From: Micrococcaceae bacterium RIT 802 | GTDB taxonomy: Bacteria > Actinomycetota > Actinomycetes > Actinomycetales > Micrococcaceae | DNA length: 64,000 nucleotides | Reading direction: 5' to 3' | NCBI GenBank assembly: GCA_016892645.1 | Contig: JAFEMX010000005.1 | Coordinates: 124,001 to 188,000 of the forward strand | Shown here: positions 52,949 to 61,538 of the stretch, one piece after another | Layout: each line of letters starts with the position of its first letter | Position numbering within the stretch: position 1 is the stretch's first letter | Notes under the pieces: generated by a model | Database searches by the model: none | Told to the model about the DNA's origin: nothing | What the model saw: the letters and a program-made list of their open reading frames with translations, nothing else | Translations under genes and position numbers: made by a program

Positions 52949-53533
52949 CTACTCGACCTTCGCCCCGCGGGCGACCTGCGGCTTCGGCAGGCGCAACTTG
53001 CGGAACTGCAGGCCGCGCATGGACGCATACCAGAGCACGCCACGACCCTGGCTGCCGAACTTCGCGACCAGGCGCTTCTTCAGCTGGCGGGTCATGATGA
53101 ACGAGTCGATGATCGTGATGCCCAGCACGATCCACAGGCCGAACGTGATGTAGGCCTGGACCTGCACGTTCTGGGTCATCGTGAACGCCACGACCAGGAA
53201 CACCAGGATCACGATCATCAGGAATTCACCGACCATCCACCGGGCATCGACGAAATCACGGGCGAACCGCTTCTGCGGTCCCTTGTCCCGGGCCGCCAGG
53301 TAGCGTTCGTCGCCGGTTTCGTTGGCCAGGCGCATGCGTTCCTGGGCGGCCATCCGCTGCTCGCGCGCCTGCGCCTTGGCCACCTTGCGGTCGGTGGGAA
53401 CCAGCGGGCGCTTGTTCTGCGCCTCCTGGCTGCTCCGACGCGGCGTCGGGGCACCCTTGCCCACGGTCGGACGTTCGGGCTCTTCTGGGGTGGCCTGCGG
53501 CTGTGCGGCATCGGCTTTTTTGCTTCCAAACAC
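52949..53533 (-). CDS. DUF3043 family membrane protein
   Basis: 194 residues. A charged N-terminal half (about 1-90, mostly helical, with KVAKAQAREQRMAAQERMRL) is followed by two membrane helices (FLMIVILVFLVVAFTM and AYITFGLWIVLGITIIDSFI) and a basic C-terminal tail ending in LRLPKPQVARGAKVE. The pattern matches DUF3043, found only in actinobacteria and without known function. The GTG start lies 6 bases after a TAGACT box. It is convergent with pyrD and divergent from the M20 peptidase. Confidence 0.85.
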   Translation of the reverse strand: MFGSKKADAAQPQATPEEPERPTVGKGAPTPRRSSQEAQNKRPLVPTDRKVAKAQAREQRMAAQERMRLANETGDERYLAARDKGPQKRFARDFVDARWMVGEFLMIVILVFLVVAFTMTQNVQVQAYITFGLWIVLGITIIDSFIMTRQLKKRLVAKFGSQGRGVLWYASMRGLQFRKLRLPKPQVARGAKVE

Positions 53534-53594
53534 GCCCCAAGTCTAGCGGCGGGCGGCCCGCAACCGAAACGCGGGCCGGTTGTAGGCTGAAGCC
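53534..53594. promoter_or_regulatory. Divergent leaderless promoters, DUF3043 and M20 peptidase
   Basis: Minus strand: TAGACT (53545-53540), 6 bases, GTG of DUF3043. Plus strand: TAGGCT (53583-53588), 6 bases (GAAGCC), ATG of the peptidase. Both have the same spacing as the other leaderless promoters in this window. Confidence 0.6.
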
Positions 53595-55010
53595 ATGACT
53601 ACTTCCGATTCCACCACCGGCTCCGTCGATCACGGCGTCGACCTGGACGCCCTCACCGAGCGCGTGAACCGCGCCTTCGACCAGACCGTCTCCGAGCTGA
53701 AATCCCTGGTGGCCATCCCCGGCATCGCCTGGGAGGCGTTCGACGTCGCCGAATTGGCCCGCAGCGCCGAAGCCGTCGCGGCGCTCGTCCGCTCCACCGG
53801 CATGGACGACGTCCAGATCCTGTCCGTTAAGACCGCCGAGGGTGTCCCGGGTGCTCCAGCCGTCGTCGGACGCCGTCCGGCCCAACCGGGCAAGCCCACG
53901 ATCCTGCTCTACGCCCACCACGACGTCCAGCCGCCCGGTGACCTCGACCTCTGGGAGACCCAGCCCTTCGAGGCCACCGAGATCGACGGCCGGCTCTTCG
54001 GCCGCGGCGCCGCCGACGACAAGGCCGGCATCATGGTCCACATCGCCTCGTTGCGTGCCGTGCTGGACGCCGTGGAGGACTTCGGCGTCGGGGTGACCTA
54101 CTTCTTCGAAGGCGAGGAAGAGGCCGGCTCGCCATCGTTCCGCCCCTTCCTCGAGCAGCACCGGGATCTGCTGGCCGCAGACGTCATCGTCGTGGCCGAT
54201 TCCAGCAACTGGAAGGTCGGCGTCCCGGCCCTGACCACGAGCCTGCGGGGAATGGTCGGCGCCGTCATCGACGTCCGCGTCCTGGACCACGCGGTGCACT
54301 CGGGCATGTTCGGTGGCCCGGTGCTCGACGCGCCGACCCTGGCGGCACGCCTGATTGCCTCGTTCCACGACGCGGAAGGCAATGTCGCCGTCAAGGGGCT
54401 GCTGGCCCGGGACACGGAGCCCGTCGACTATCCGGAAGCCGATTTCCGCGCCGATTCCTCGGTGCTGGAGAGCGTGCGCCTGGCCGGATCCGGAGCCCTG
54501 GCCGACCGGCTCTGGAACAAGCCGGCGCTATCGGTGATCGGCATCGACGTGCCCTCGGTCGCCGTCTCGTCCAATACCCTGCAGCCCTCGGCACGTCTGA
54601 AGATCAGCGTCCGGCTCGCACCCGGGCAGGATCCGCAGGCCGCGGCCGACGCATTGCAGCGCCATGTGGAGGCCCAGGACCTCTTCGGCGCCCACGTCGC
54701 CTTCACCGCCGTCGAACAGGGCAATGCCTTTTCCACCGACACCTCGGCGGCCGCCGCACGGGCCAGCCTCTGGTCCCTCGAGGCGGCCTGGGGTGTCAAG
54801 CCGGTCGAAACGGGGATCGGCGGATCGATCCCGTTCATCGCCGATCTGCTCGAGCTCTACCCCCAGGCCCAGATCCTGGTCACCGGCGTGGAGGATCCGG
54901 ACTCGCGGGCGCACAGCGCCAACGAATCGCTGCACCTCGAGGACTTCCGCAAGGCCATCCTGGCGGAGGCCCTGTTGCTGGCACGCCTTGACGCAGAGGG
55001 CCTGCAATAG
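53595..55010 (+). CDS. M20-family dipeptidase
   Basis: 471 residues. A dinuclear zinc peptidase. Metal and catalytic motifs are in order: ILLYAHHDVQPPG, GRGAADDKAGIMVHIA, the general-base glutamate in FFEGEEEAGSP, IVVADSSNW and the late VTGVEDPDSRAHSANES. The lid domain (about 210-330) is present. Annotation of relatives as dipeptidase is common; the exact peptide is unknown, and succinyl-diaminopimelate desuccinylase-like activities cannot be excluded. It begins at ATG 6 bases from a TAGGCT box and precedes an iron-sulfur protein by 82 bases. Confidence 0.92.
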   Translation: MTTSDSTTGSVDHGVDLDALTERVNRAFDQTVSELKSLVAIPGIAWEAFDVAELARSAEAVAALVRSTGMDDVQILSVKTAEGVPGAPAVVGRRPAQPGKPTILLYAHHDVQPPGDLDLWETQPFEATEIDGRLFGRGAADDKAGIMVHIASLRAVLDAVEDFGVGVTYFFEGEEEAGSPSFRPFLEQHRDLLAADVIVVADSSNWKVGVPALTTSLRGMVGAVIDVRVLDHAVHSGMFGGPVLDAPTLAARLIASFHDAEGNVAVKGLLARDTEPVDYPEADFRADSSVLESVRLAGSGALADRLWNKPALSVIGIDVPSVAVSSNTLQPSARLKISVRLAPGQDPQAAADALQRHVEAQDLFGAHVAFTAVEQGNAFSTDTSAAAARASLWSLEAAWGVKPVETGIGGSIPFIADLLELYPQAQILVTGVEDPDSRAHSANESLHLEDFRKAILAEALLLARLDAEGLQ

Positions 55011-55092
55011 GGCCGGTCCGTCGTACCATGGAGGATGAGAGGTCGGTACGCTACGGTGCCGCTCTCCGAGACAAGCACTATTGGAGGATCAG

Positions 55093-55470
55093 ATGACCGC
55101 CACGACCAACGATTCCACCGTCGGTTCCACCGAGGAACTCGAGACCCACGAGGTGCTCCTGTCCGATGTGGCCGCGGACAAGGTCCGCAGCCTGCTGGAG
55201 CAGGAAGGACGCACGGATCTGCGCCTGCGCGTTGCCGTCCAGCCCGGCGGCTGCTCGGGCCTCATCTACCAGCTCTACTTCGACGAGCGCATGCTCGACG
55301 GCGACGCCGTGCGGGAGTTTGATGGCGTCGAGGTCATCGTCGACAAGATGAGCGTGCCCTACCTCAGCGGCGCGTCCATCGACTTCGAGGACACCATCTC
55401 CAAGCAGGGCTTCACCATCGACAACCCGAACGCCGGCGGCTCCTGCGCCTGCGGTGATTCCTTCCACTAG
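55093..55470 (+). CDS. erpA: ErpA/IscA-type iron-sulfur insertion protein
   Basis: 125 residues. The three conserved cysteines are Cys54 in PGGCSGLIY and Cys118/Cys120 in SCACGDSFH, which hold the cluster. A-type carriers of this kind deliver [4Fe-4S] clusters. The first 17 residues are a non-conserved acidic tail. The ATG has GGAGG seven bases upstream. It precedes ctaC, a frequent actinobacterial arrangement; the neighbouring Rieske protein QcrA also needs an iron-sulfur cluster, although of the [2Fe-2S] kind. Confidence 0.94.
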   Translation: MTATTNDSTVGSTEELETHEVLLSDVAADKVRSLLEQEGRTDLRLRVAVQPGGCSGLIYQLYFDERMLDGDAVREFDGVEVIVDKMSVPYLSGASIDFEDTISKQGFTIDNPNAGGSCACGDSFH

Positions 55471-55680
55471 GAACCAGCGCCGACCGGAATCCCGAGTCCA
55501 CGTAACCATCGGTTGACACGGGGTTTCGGTCGGCATTCCGTCGGGCAAGAGGGTAAGCTCTACGATGAGTAGTAAAACTATTGGTCTCGCCAAGCCGGTG
55601 CCGGATGCCTTGCTGCGCCCGGAGCCATGTGCGGCTTGGACGAAACCGCGTATCGCACCAACAAAGAGGAAGGGCCGTCT
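55471..55680 (+). promoter_or_regulatory. ctaC upstream region
   Basis: This 210-base gap has two -10-like boxes, TAAGCT (55554-55559) and TACGAT (55561-55566), and an isolated TTGACA (55513-55518) that is too far upstream to pair with them. Transcription of ctaCDF probably starts here, leaving a leader of about 110 bases. I see no gene or known RNA motif. Confidence 0.35.
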
Positions 55681-56556
55681 GTGAGTTCGCAAGACCGAAC
55701 CAGCAGCAGTCGCAGAGGCAGGGCCAAGGTACTGGCCGTTGCCGGCGCGGGGGCGTTGCTGTTGACGGGTTGTTCAGAACAAGTCCAGCGTGGCTGGCTC
55801 CCGAACGAAACCCGGGACATCACCAACCACACGGGCATGATCGAAGACCTGTGGGTCCACAGCTGGATCACGGTCCTGCTCGTCGGCATCCTGACATGGG
55901 GCCTGATGATCTGGTGCATCGTGGCCTACCGGCGTCGCAAGGGCGAAACCGGATACCCGCGCCAGCTCAGCTACAACCTGCCGATGGAGATCCTGTACAC
56001 GGCGGTTCCGCTGATGATGGTCCTGACCTTCTTCACGTTCTCGGACACCACCCAGCGCACCGTCGACGCTCCCGTGGATTCCCCGCTGGTGGTCGACATC
56101 CAGGCCAAGCAGTGGTCCTGGGACTACAACTACAGCTACAAGGGCGAAGAGAAGTACGACGCCAACGTGCAGGCACACCTCGACGGCTCGGCCGGCAAGG
56201 AAGCCGGTCTTGCGACGCTCTACCTTCCGGTGGACGTTCCCGTGACACTGGAGCTCAACAGCCGCGACGTCATCCACTCCTTCTGGGTTCCCGCGTTCCT
56301 GCAGAAGCTCGACATGATACCGGGCAAGACGAACCGCATCTACCTCACTCCGCAGGAGGAGGGCACCTACGCCGGCAAGTGCGCCGAGCTGTGCGGCGAG
56401 TACCACTCGGAGATGCTGTTCAACGTCAAAGTCGTCTCCGAGCAGGAGTTCCAGGCCAAGCTGAAGGACATGAAGGACGGACACATCGGCGCGGATTACA
56501 ACCGCAAGCCCGATGAGGTCACTTCCATCATGATCCCGCATGAGGAAGGGAAGTAG
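55681..56556 (+). CDS. ctaC: Cytochrome c oxidase subunit II
   Basis: 291 residues. A lipoprotein signal with lipobox LLTGC (Cys31) is followed by two membrane helices (SWITVLLVGILTWGLMIWCI and MEILYTAVPLMMVLTFFTF) and the extracellular CuA domain. CuA ligands are seen in DVIHSFWVPAF and in CAELCGEYHSEM (Cys234, Cys238, His242). It receives electrons for aa3 oxidase, in actinobacteria directly from the diheme QcrC. The GTG has GAGGAAGGG ahead; a longer frame from 55627 lacks a signal-peptide-like start. ctaD starts 6 bases after the stop. Confidence 0.95.
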   Translation: MSSQDRTSSSRRGRAKVLAVAGAGALLLTGCSEQVQRGWLPNETRDITNHTGMIEDLWVHSWITVLLVGILTWGLMIWCIVAYRRRKGETGYPRQLSYNLPMEILYTAVPLMMVLTFFTFSDTTQRTVDAPVDSPLVVDIQAKQWSWDYNYSYKGEEKYDANVQAHLDGSAGKEAGLATLYLPVDVPVTLELNSRDVIHSFWVPAFLQKLDMIPGKTNRIYLTPQEEGTYAGKCAELCGEYHSEMLFNVKVVSEQEFQAKLKDMKDGHIGADYNRKPDEVTSIMIPHEEGK

Positions 56557-56562
56557 GTCGCG

Positions 56563-58281
56563 ATGACTACCTACGAATACGCGACGGACGAGGCAAAGCC
56601 CCTCGCCCCCCGGGTCGTGCCGGTCTCCAAGGGACGCATCGTCGTCAACTGGATCACCTCCACCGACCACAAGACGATCGGCTACATGTACCTGATCGCC
56701 TCGTTCACCTTCTTCTGCATCGGCGGCGTCATGGCGCTGCTGATCCGCGCCGAGCTCTTCGAGCCCGGCATGCAGATCCTGCAGACCAAGGAACAGTACA
56801 ATCAGCTGTTCACGATGCACGGCACGATCATGCTCCTCATGTTCGCCACGCCGCTGTTCGCCGGCTTCACGAACGTCATCATGCCCCTGCAGCTGGGCGC
56901 GCCCGATGTGGCCTTCCCGCGGCTGAACGCCCTGGCGTTCTGGTTCTTCCTGTTCGGCTCCACCATCGCGGTCGCCGGCTACATCACCCCGCAGGGTGCC
57001 GCATCGTTCGGCTGGTTCGCCTATGCGCCGCTGTCGAACACCACGTTCAGCCCCGGCGTCGGTGGGGACCTCTGGGTCTTCGGCCTGGCCCTGTCGGGCT
57101 TCGGAACGATCCTCGGCGCCGTCAACTTCATCACGACCGTGATCTGCCTGCGTGCCCCCGGCATGACGATGTGGCGCATGCCCATCTTCACCTGGAACGC
57201 GCTGATCACGTCGCTGCTGGTCCTGATGGCCTTCCCCCCGCTGGCCGCAGCCCTGTTCGCCCTTGGCGCCGACCGGCGCTTCGGAGCGCACATCTACGAT
57301 CCCGACGCGGGCGGGCCGATCCTGTGGCAGCACCTCTTCTGGTTCTTCGGCCACCCCGAGGTCTACATCATCGCGCTGCCGTTCTTCGGCATCGTTTCGG
57401 AGATCTTCCCGGTGTTCAGCCGCAAGCCGATCTTCGGCTACAAGGGCCTGATCTTCGCGACCATCTCCATCGCCGCCCTATCCGTGGCGGTATGGGCCCA
57501 CCACATGTACGTCACCGGCTCGGTCGCCCTGCCGTTCTTCGGCTTCATGACGATGCTCATCGCCGTTCCGACGGGTGTGAAGTTCTTCAACTGGATCGGC
57601 ACGATGTGGCGGGGGTCCATCACCTTCGAGACACCCATGCTCTGGAGCATCGGCTTCCTGGTGACCTTCCTGTTCGGCGGCCTGACCGGCATCATCCTCT
57701 CGGCGCCGTCGCTTGATTCGCACGTTTCGGACACCTACTTCGTCGTCGCGCACTTCCACTACGTGGTCTTCGGCACCGTGGTGTTCGCCATGTTCGCTGG
57801 CTTCTACTTCTGGTGGCCGAAGTGGACCGGTCGGATGCTCAACGAACGGCTGGGCAAGATCCACTTCTGGATGTTGTTCATCGGCTTCCACGGCACGTTC
57901 CTGATCCAGCACTGGCTCGGAGTCATGGGCATGCCGCGCCGGTACGCCGACTACATGCCGGAGGACGGGTTCACCACGATGAACCAGTTCTCCACCGTGT
58001 TCGCCTTCATCCTGGGACTGTCGATGATCCCGTTCTTCTGGAACGTCTGGGTCACCGCCCGTTCGGCCAAGCGCGTCGAGGTCGATGATCCGTGGGGCTT
58101 TGGCGCTTCGCTGGAGTGGGCCACCTCGTGCCCGCCGCCGCGTCACAACTTCCACTCAATTCCGCGGATCCGTTCGGAGCGGCCGGCCCTTGACCTCCAC
58201 CACCCGGAGCTCTCGGCCCGCGCGACACCGACCGCCAGCATGGCCAAGGTCTTTGGCCCGGCCGACCAGAAGGACGTGTAG
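56563..58281 (+). CDS. ctaD: Cytochrome c oxidase subunit I (aa3)
   Basis: 572 residues, twelve membrane helices. It holds heme a and the heme a3-CuB site. HPEVY at residues 264-268 supplies the CuB histidine cross-linked to tyrosine; HHMYVTG gives two more CuB ligands, and HFHYVVFG the histidines for both hemes. The proton-channel motifs are in the standard places. A polar C-terminal tail of about 70 residues is present. It is between ctaC and ctaF, 2 bases apart from the latter, so the three are one operon. Confidence 0.98.
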   Translation: MTTYEYATDEAKPLAPRVVPVSKGRIVVNWITSTDHKTIGYMYLIASFTFFCIGGVMALLIRAELFEPGMQILQTKEQYNQLFTMHGTIMLLMFATPLFAGFTNVIMPLQLGAPDVAFPRLNALAFWFFLFGSTIAVAGYITPQGAASFGWFAYAPLSNTTFSPGVGGDLWVFGLALSGFGTILGAVNFITTVICLRAPGMTMWRMPIFTWNALITSLLVLMAFPPLAAALFALGADRRFGAHIYDPDAGGPILWQHLFWFFGHPEVYIIALPFFGIVSEIFPVFSRKPIFGYKGLIFATISIAALSVAVWAHHMYVTGSVALPFFGFMTMLIAVPTGVKFFNWIGTMWRGSITFETPMLWSIGFLVTFLFGGLTGIILSAPSLDSHVSDTYFVVAHFHYVVFGTVVFAMFAGFYFWWPKWTGRMLNERLGKIHFWMLFIGFHGTFLIQHWLGVMGMPRRYADYMPEDGFTTMNQFSTVFAFILGLSMIPFFWNVWVTARSAKRVEVDDPWGFGASLEWATSCPPPRHNFHSIPRIRSERPALDLHHPELSARATPTASMAKVFGPADQKDV

Positions 58282-58283
58282 GC

Positions 58284-58685
58284 ATGAAAGTTGAAACCGG
58301 ACTCTTCCTGATCCTGGCGATCTTCTTCCTGCCAGTGTTCATCGTCTACGGGATCATGACGGACTGGGACGAATGGGTCGGCATCATCGCCCTGGCGTTG
58401 GCCATGGGCCTCGGCCTGATGATCGGGTTCTACCTCTACACGACATCCAAGCGTGTCGGTCAGCGGCCCGAGGACCGCGTGGACGGTGAAATCCATGAGA
58501 ACGCTGGAGTCATCGGCCGGTTCGCTCCTTGGAGCTGGTGGCCGTTCGTCCTCGGCCTCGCCGCGGCGATCGGATTCCTCGGCATCGCCGTTGGATTCTG
58601 GATCACCTACATCGGTGTCGGCCTCGTAATCATCGCGCTGATCGGCTGGGTCTACGAATACAGCCGCGGGGACCACGCGCACTAG
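58284..58685 (+). CDS. ctaF: Cytochrome c oxidase subunit IV (CtaF)
   Basis: 133 residues with four hydrophobic segments: LFLILAIFFLPVFIVYGI, IALALAMGLGLMIGFYLY, PFVLGLAAAIGFLGIAVGFW and VGLVIIALIGWVYEY. This is the actinobacteria-specific small subunit of aa3 oxidase. It starts 2 bases after ctaD and is followed by a strong terminator. It carries no cofactor and is thought to stabilise the complex. Confidence 0.92.
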   Translation: MKVETGLFLILAIFFLPVFIVYGIMTDWDEWVGIIALALAMGLGLMIGFYLYTTSKRVGQRPEDRVDGEIHENAGVIGRFAPWSWWPFVLGLAAAIGFLGIAVGFWITYIGVGLVIIALIGWVYEYSRGDHAH

Positions 58686-58700
58686 GTCGCCGCACACCGC

Positions 58701-58740
58701 GAAAGGGCGGTTCCTTCCCCTGGGAAGGAACCGCCCTTTC
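58701..58740 (+). terminator. Terminator of the ctaCDF operon
   Basis: GAAAGGGCGGTTCCTTCCC (58701-58719) pairs perfectly with the strand at 58722-58740, leaving only two unpaired loop bases before the inner pair opens. The 3' arm ends in TTTC, a short T-run. Confidence 0.85.
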
Positions 58741-58844
58741 TGTGTGCCCGGGCAGGGCCATGGCGCCCGCTTCCGGTGCGCGCGAGCGTCAACAACGCGC
58801 CGGTGGACGGCGGGATCGGCTACGTCGCCCCGTGCGGCCGGCGG

Positions 58845-58850
58845 TAGAAT
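58845..58850 (+). promoter_or_regulatory. Candidate gntR promoter -10 box
   Basis: TAGAAT lies 36 bases before the GntR start codon. A transcript from about 58857 would carry a 30-base leader. An ATG only 4 bases after the box opens a 19-codon frame that I do not consider coding. Confidence 0.45.
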
Positions 58851-58886
58851 CGGCATGACGGTCCCCGACAGAAGTGCGAGTTCGAG

Positions 58887-59675
58887 ATGCCCCATAGGCC
58901 ACCGGTTCCGGTGACGGGACGACTGGATGACGCCTCACCGCTCAAGAAGCACCTGCAACTCAAGGCGATCCTGCGCCACCATGCCACCGAGGTCTGCGAT
59001 CCGGGCCGGCCCATACCGTCCGAGCGGGAACTCACCCAGCAATTTGGCGTCGCCAGGATGACCGTCAGGAACGCCATCGACGCCCTGGTCGATGACGGCG
59101 TTCTCGAGCGCATTGTCGGGGTCGGGACCTTTGCCGCCTTTCCCAAGGTCGACCTGCAGGTCAAGCTCACCTCGTACAGCGAGGAAATGGAACGCCGCGG
59201 CATGGTCCCCACGGGGCGGGTCCTGCGCTTCGACGAGATTCCCGCCTCCGGTCAATTGGCCCGCGAGATGGAGCTCGACGACGGGACTCCAGTGGTGCGC
59301 CTGCGCCGCCTGCTCCTGGCCGACGGACTACCCATGAACCTCGACGAGAACTACCTGCCCTCGCACCGGGTCCCGGGCTTCCTCGACGATTCCGCGCCGC
59401 GCCAGCTCTACGCCTCCCTGAACGAACGCTATGGGCTGGTCATGCAGTGGGGGGAGGACCAGGTGGAGGCGACGGCCGCGACGCCGCAGGACGCGAAACA
59501 CCTGGGTGTCGATGTCGGCACCCCGCTCTTGAAGATCCAACGCCACGCCTACGTCAAGCGGGAATTGGTCGACTATTCCGTATCCCTCTACCGGGCGGAC
59601 CGCTACAAACTGTTCGTGCCCCTGCAGCGCCCTGGAACGCGTCAGCGGCACTCGTACGAGGCCGACGGCATTTAG
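58887..59675 (+). CDS. GntR-family regulator, HutC/UTRA subfamily
   Basis: 262 residues. The N-terminal winged helix (PIPSERELTQQFGVARMTVR, then NAIDALVDDGVLERIVGVGTF) is followed by a UTRA effector domain (LRFDEIPASGQLAREMEL, LPMNLDENYLPSHRVPGF, PLLKIQRHAYVKRELVDYS). UTRA regulators sense small molecules such as sugar phosphates, phosphonates, histidine or GlcNAc-6-P. No metabolic operon is adjacent: it lies alone between ctaF and the convergent qcrB. Its targets are probably elsewhere. The ATG has only a weak upstream site (GTGCGAGTTCGAG). Confidence 0.9.
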   Translation: MPHRPPVPVTGRLDDASPLKKHLQLKAILRHHATEVCDPGRPIPSERELTQQFGVARMTVRNAIDALVDDGVLERIVGVGTFAAFPKVDLQVKLTSYSEEMERRGMVPTGRVLRFDEIPASGQLAREMELDDGTPVVRLRRLLLADGLPMNLDENYLPSHRVPGFLDDSAPRQLYASLNERYGLVMQWGEDQVEATAATPQDAKHLGVDVGTPLLKIQRHAYVKRELVDYSVSLYRADRYKLFVPLQRPGTRQRHSYEADGI

Positions 59676-59745
59676 GAAGTACAGAGGGCATCGACGGGCC
59701 GCCCAGGGGGTGCCGGGGCGGCACGGAGGCACCTGACGTCCGATT

Positions 59746-59762
59746 GGACGGAATCGCCGTCC
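59746..59762 (+). terminator. Short hairpin after gntR
   Basis: GGACGG pairs with CCGTCC around AATCG, 71 bases after the gntR stop. Weak by length and without a T-run; it may end the gntR transcript. Confidence 0.3.
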
Positions 59763-59821
59763 GCGCCGGGGACACCGCCGGTGACAGGGCAAGCCCGGCG
59801 AAGCTGCTGGATGTATTGCAA

Positions 59822-59850
59822 AGGGACCCCGATCTACGATCGGGGTCCCT
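59822..59850. terminator. Terminator of qcrB (convergent with gntR)
   Basis: AGGGACCCCGATC pairs with GATCGGGGTCCCT over 13 bp around the loop TAC, 19 bases beyond the qcrB stop. Confidence 0.8.
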
Positions 59851-59868
59851 GGTGCGTGCAGTCCACGG

Positions 59869-61536
59869 CTAGCGCTCGATGGAGGCATTCTCCGACGAGG
59901 CTTCGATGGCCGGTGCATGGTGGCCGTGGGCGGCCTCCAGCTCGGCCGGAGTCACCGGTGCGACCCGGTCCTCGAAGAAGAACTTCGAGATTGCTCCGCG
60001 TGCCTTCTCGGAGCGGGTCACGTGGCCGACGCGGTCGGCCTCGGGCGGAAGCACCTCGTGGGACTCGAAGGAGACCAGCTTGTAGAGCTTGTACTCGTCG
60101 AGCGCGACATGCTGCTCGCTGAAGCCACCCTCCGGCGACATCTCGATGACGCCGGCTTCCCGGCCGTGAAGCACGATCTCGCGGTCCTTGCGCTGCAGCG
60201 ACAAGGCGATGCGGCGGGCGACGATGAAGCCGAGGATCGGCCCCAGGAAGAACAACGCGCGCAGCCAGTACGTGACGTCGTTCAGCGAGACGTGGAAGTG
60301 CGTCGCGATGAGGTCGGAAGATGCTGCGCACCACATCACGCAGTACCAGATCACACCGGCCACGCCGACTCCCGTGCGGAAGGGGGCGTTGCGGGGACGG
60401 TCAAGCAGGTGGTGCTCGCGGTTGTCCTTGGTGATCCACCGTTCGATCCACGGCCACGCGAACATGGCACCGATGAGGATCGCGGCCGGCACCATGGGCA
60501 GCAGGACGTTCAGGATGAGGTTGTTGTCACCCCACGGGAAGGGGATGATCCACTCGAAGCTGAAGTTGCCCAACACGCCCGGCATCAGACGCAGCGCGCC
60601 ATCGACCCAACCGATGTACCAGTCGGGCTGGGTGCCGGCGGAGACGGGGGAGGGGTCGTAGGGGCCGTAGTTCCAGATCGGGTTGATCGTGAAGAAGCCC
60701 GAGATGGCGGCAACGATGCCGAAGACAATGAAGAAGAATCCGCCGGCCTTCGCCGCGTACACCGGACCCACGGGGAAACCGACGACATTGTCGTTCGTGC
60801 GTCCCGGTCCGCGGTACTGGGTGTGCTTGTGCACGACCACCATGAACAAGTGGATGCCGATCATCAGCAGGATCATCGCCGGCACCAGCATGATGTGCAG
60901 CATGTACAGGCGGCCGACGATCGCGGTGCCCGGGAACTCACCTCCGAACAGGAATGCGGAGATGAACGTGCCAACCACTGGAATCGCCTTGATGACGCCG
61001 TCGATGATGCGCAGGCCGTTGCCGGAGAGCAGGTCATCGGGGAGGGAGTATCCGGTGAACCCGGCAGCCATGGCCAATACGAGCAGCGTGCCGCCGACGA
61101 CCCAGTTCAGCTCACGCGGACGGCGGAACGCGCCGGTGAAGAAGACGCGCAGCATGTGCACGGAGACAGCGGCAACGAACAGCAGCGCCGACCAGTGGTG
61201 CACCTGTCGCATGAACAGGCCGCCGCGGACATCGAAGGAGATGTCCATCGTCGAGGCCATGGCCACCGACATCTGGACGCCCTTGAGCGGGTTGTAGCTG
61301 CCATTGTAGGTGGTGTGCGCCATCGAGGGATCAAAGAAGAACGTCAGGAATGTTCCGGAGATCAACAGGATGACGAAGGTGTACAGGGCCACCTCGCCGA
61401 ACATGAACGACCAGTGGTCCGGGAAGATCTTGCGCCCGAACTCCTTGACGATCTGGGAGGCGCCGACACGGGTGTCGACGAAGTCGGCAATGCGTCCGGT
61501 CGAGGTCTTGGGACGGTACTCGGTAGTTGAGGACAT
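59869..61536 (-). CDS. qcrB: Cytochrome bc1 complex, cytochrome b subunit
   Basis: 555 residues. It holds the two b hemes and the menaquinol sites of the bcc complex. The paired histidines lie in HHWSALLFVAAVSVHMLRVF and in ILLMIGIHLFMVVVHKHTQ. The quinol-oxidation loop reads PDWYIGW where mitochondria have PEWY; this substitution is usual in actinobacteria, whose QcrB is the target of antitubercular Q203. A C-terminal extension of about 120 residues reaches beyond the core and is cytoplasmic. The ATG is 2 bases after the qcrA stop, so ctaE-qcrC-qcrA-qcrB form one operon. Confidence 0.96.
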   Translation of the reverse strand: MSSTTEYRPKTSTGRIADFVDTRVGASQIVKEFGRKIFPDHWSFMFGEVALYTFVILLISGTFLTFFFDPSMAHTTYNGSYNPLKGVQMSVAMASTMDISFDVRGGLFMRQVHHWSALLFVAAVSVHMLRVFFTGAFRRPRELNWVVGGTLLVLAMAAGFTGYSLPDDLLSGNGLRIIDGVIKAIPVVGTFISAFLFGGEFPGTAIVGRLYMLHIMLVPAMILLMIGIHLFMVVVHKHTQYRGPGRTNDNVVGFPVGPVYAAKAGGFFFIVFGIVAAISGFFTINPIWNYGPYDPSPVSAGTQPDWYIGWVDGALRLMPGVLGNFSFEWIIPFPWGDNNLILNVLLPMVPAAILIGAMFAWPWIERWITKDNREHHLLDRPRNAPFRTGVGVAGVIWYCVMWCAASSDLIATHFHVSLNDVTYWLRALFFLGPILGFIVARRIALSLQRKDREIVLHGREAGVIEMSPEGGFSEQHVALDEYKLYKLVSFESHEVLPPEADRVGHVTRSEKARGAISKFFFEDRVAPVTPAELEAAHGHHAPAIEASSENASIER

Positions 61537-61538
61537 GA

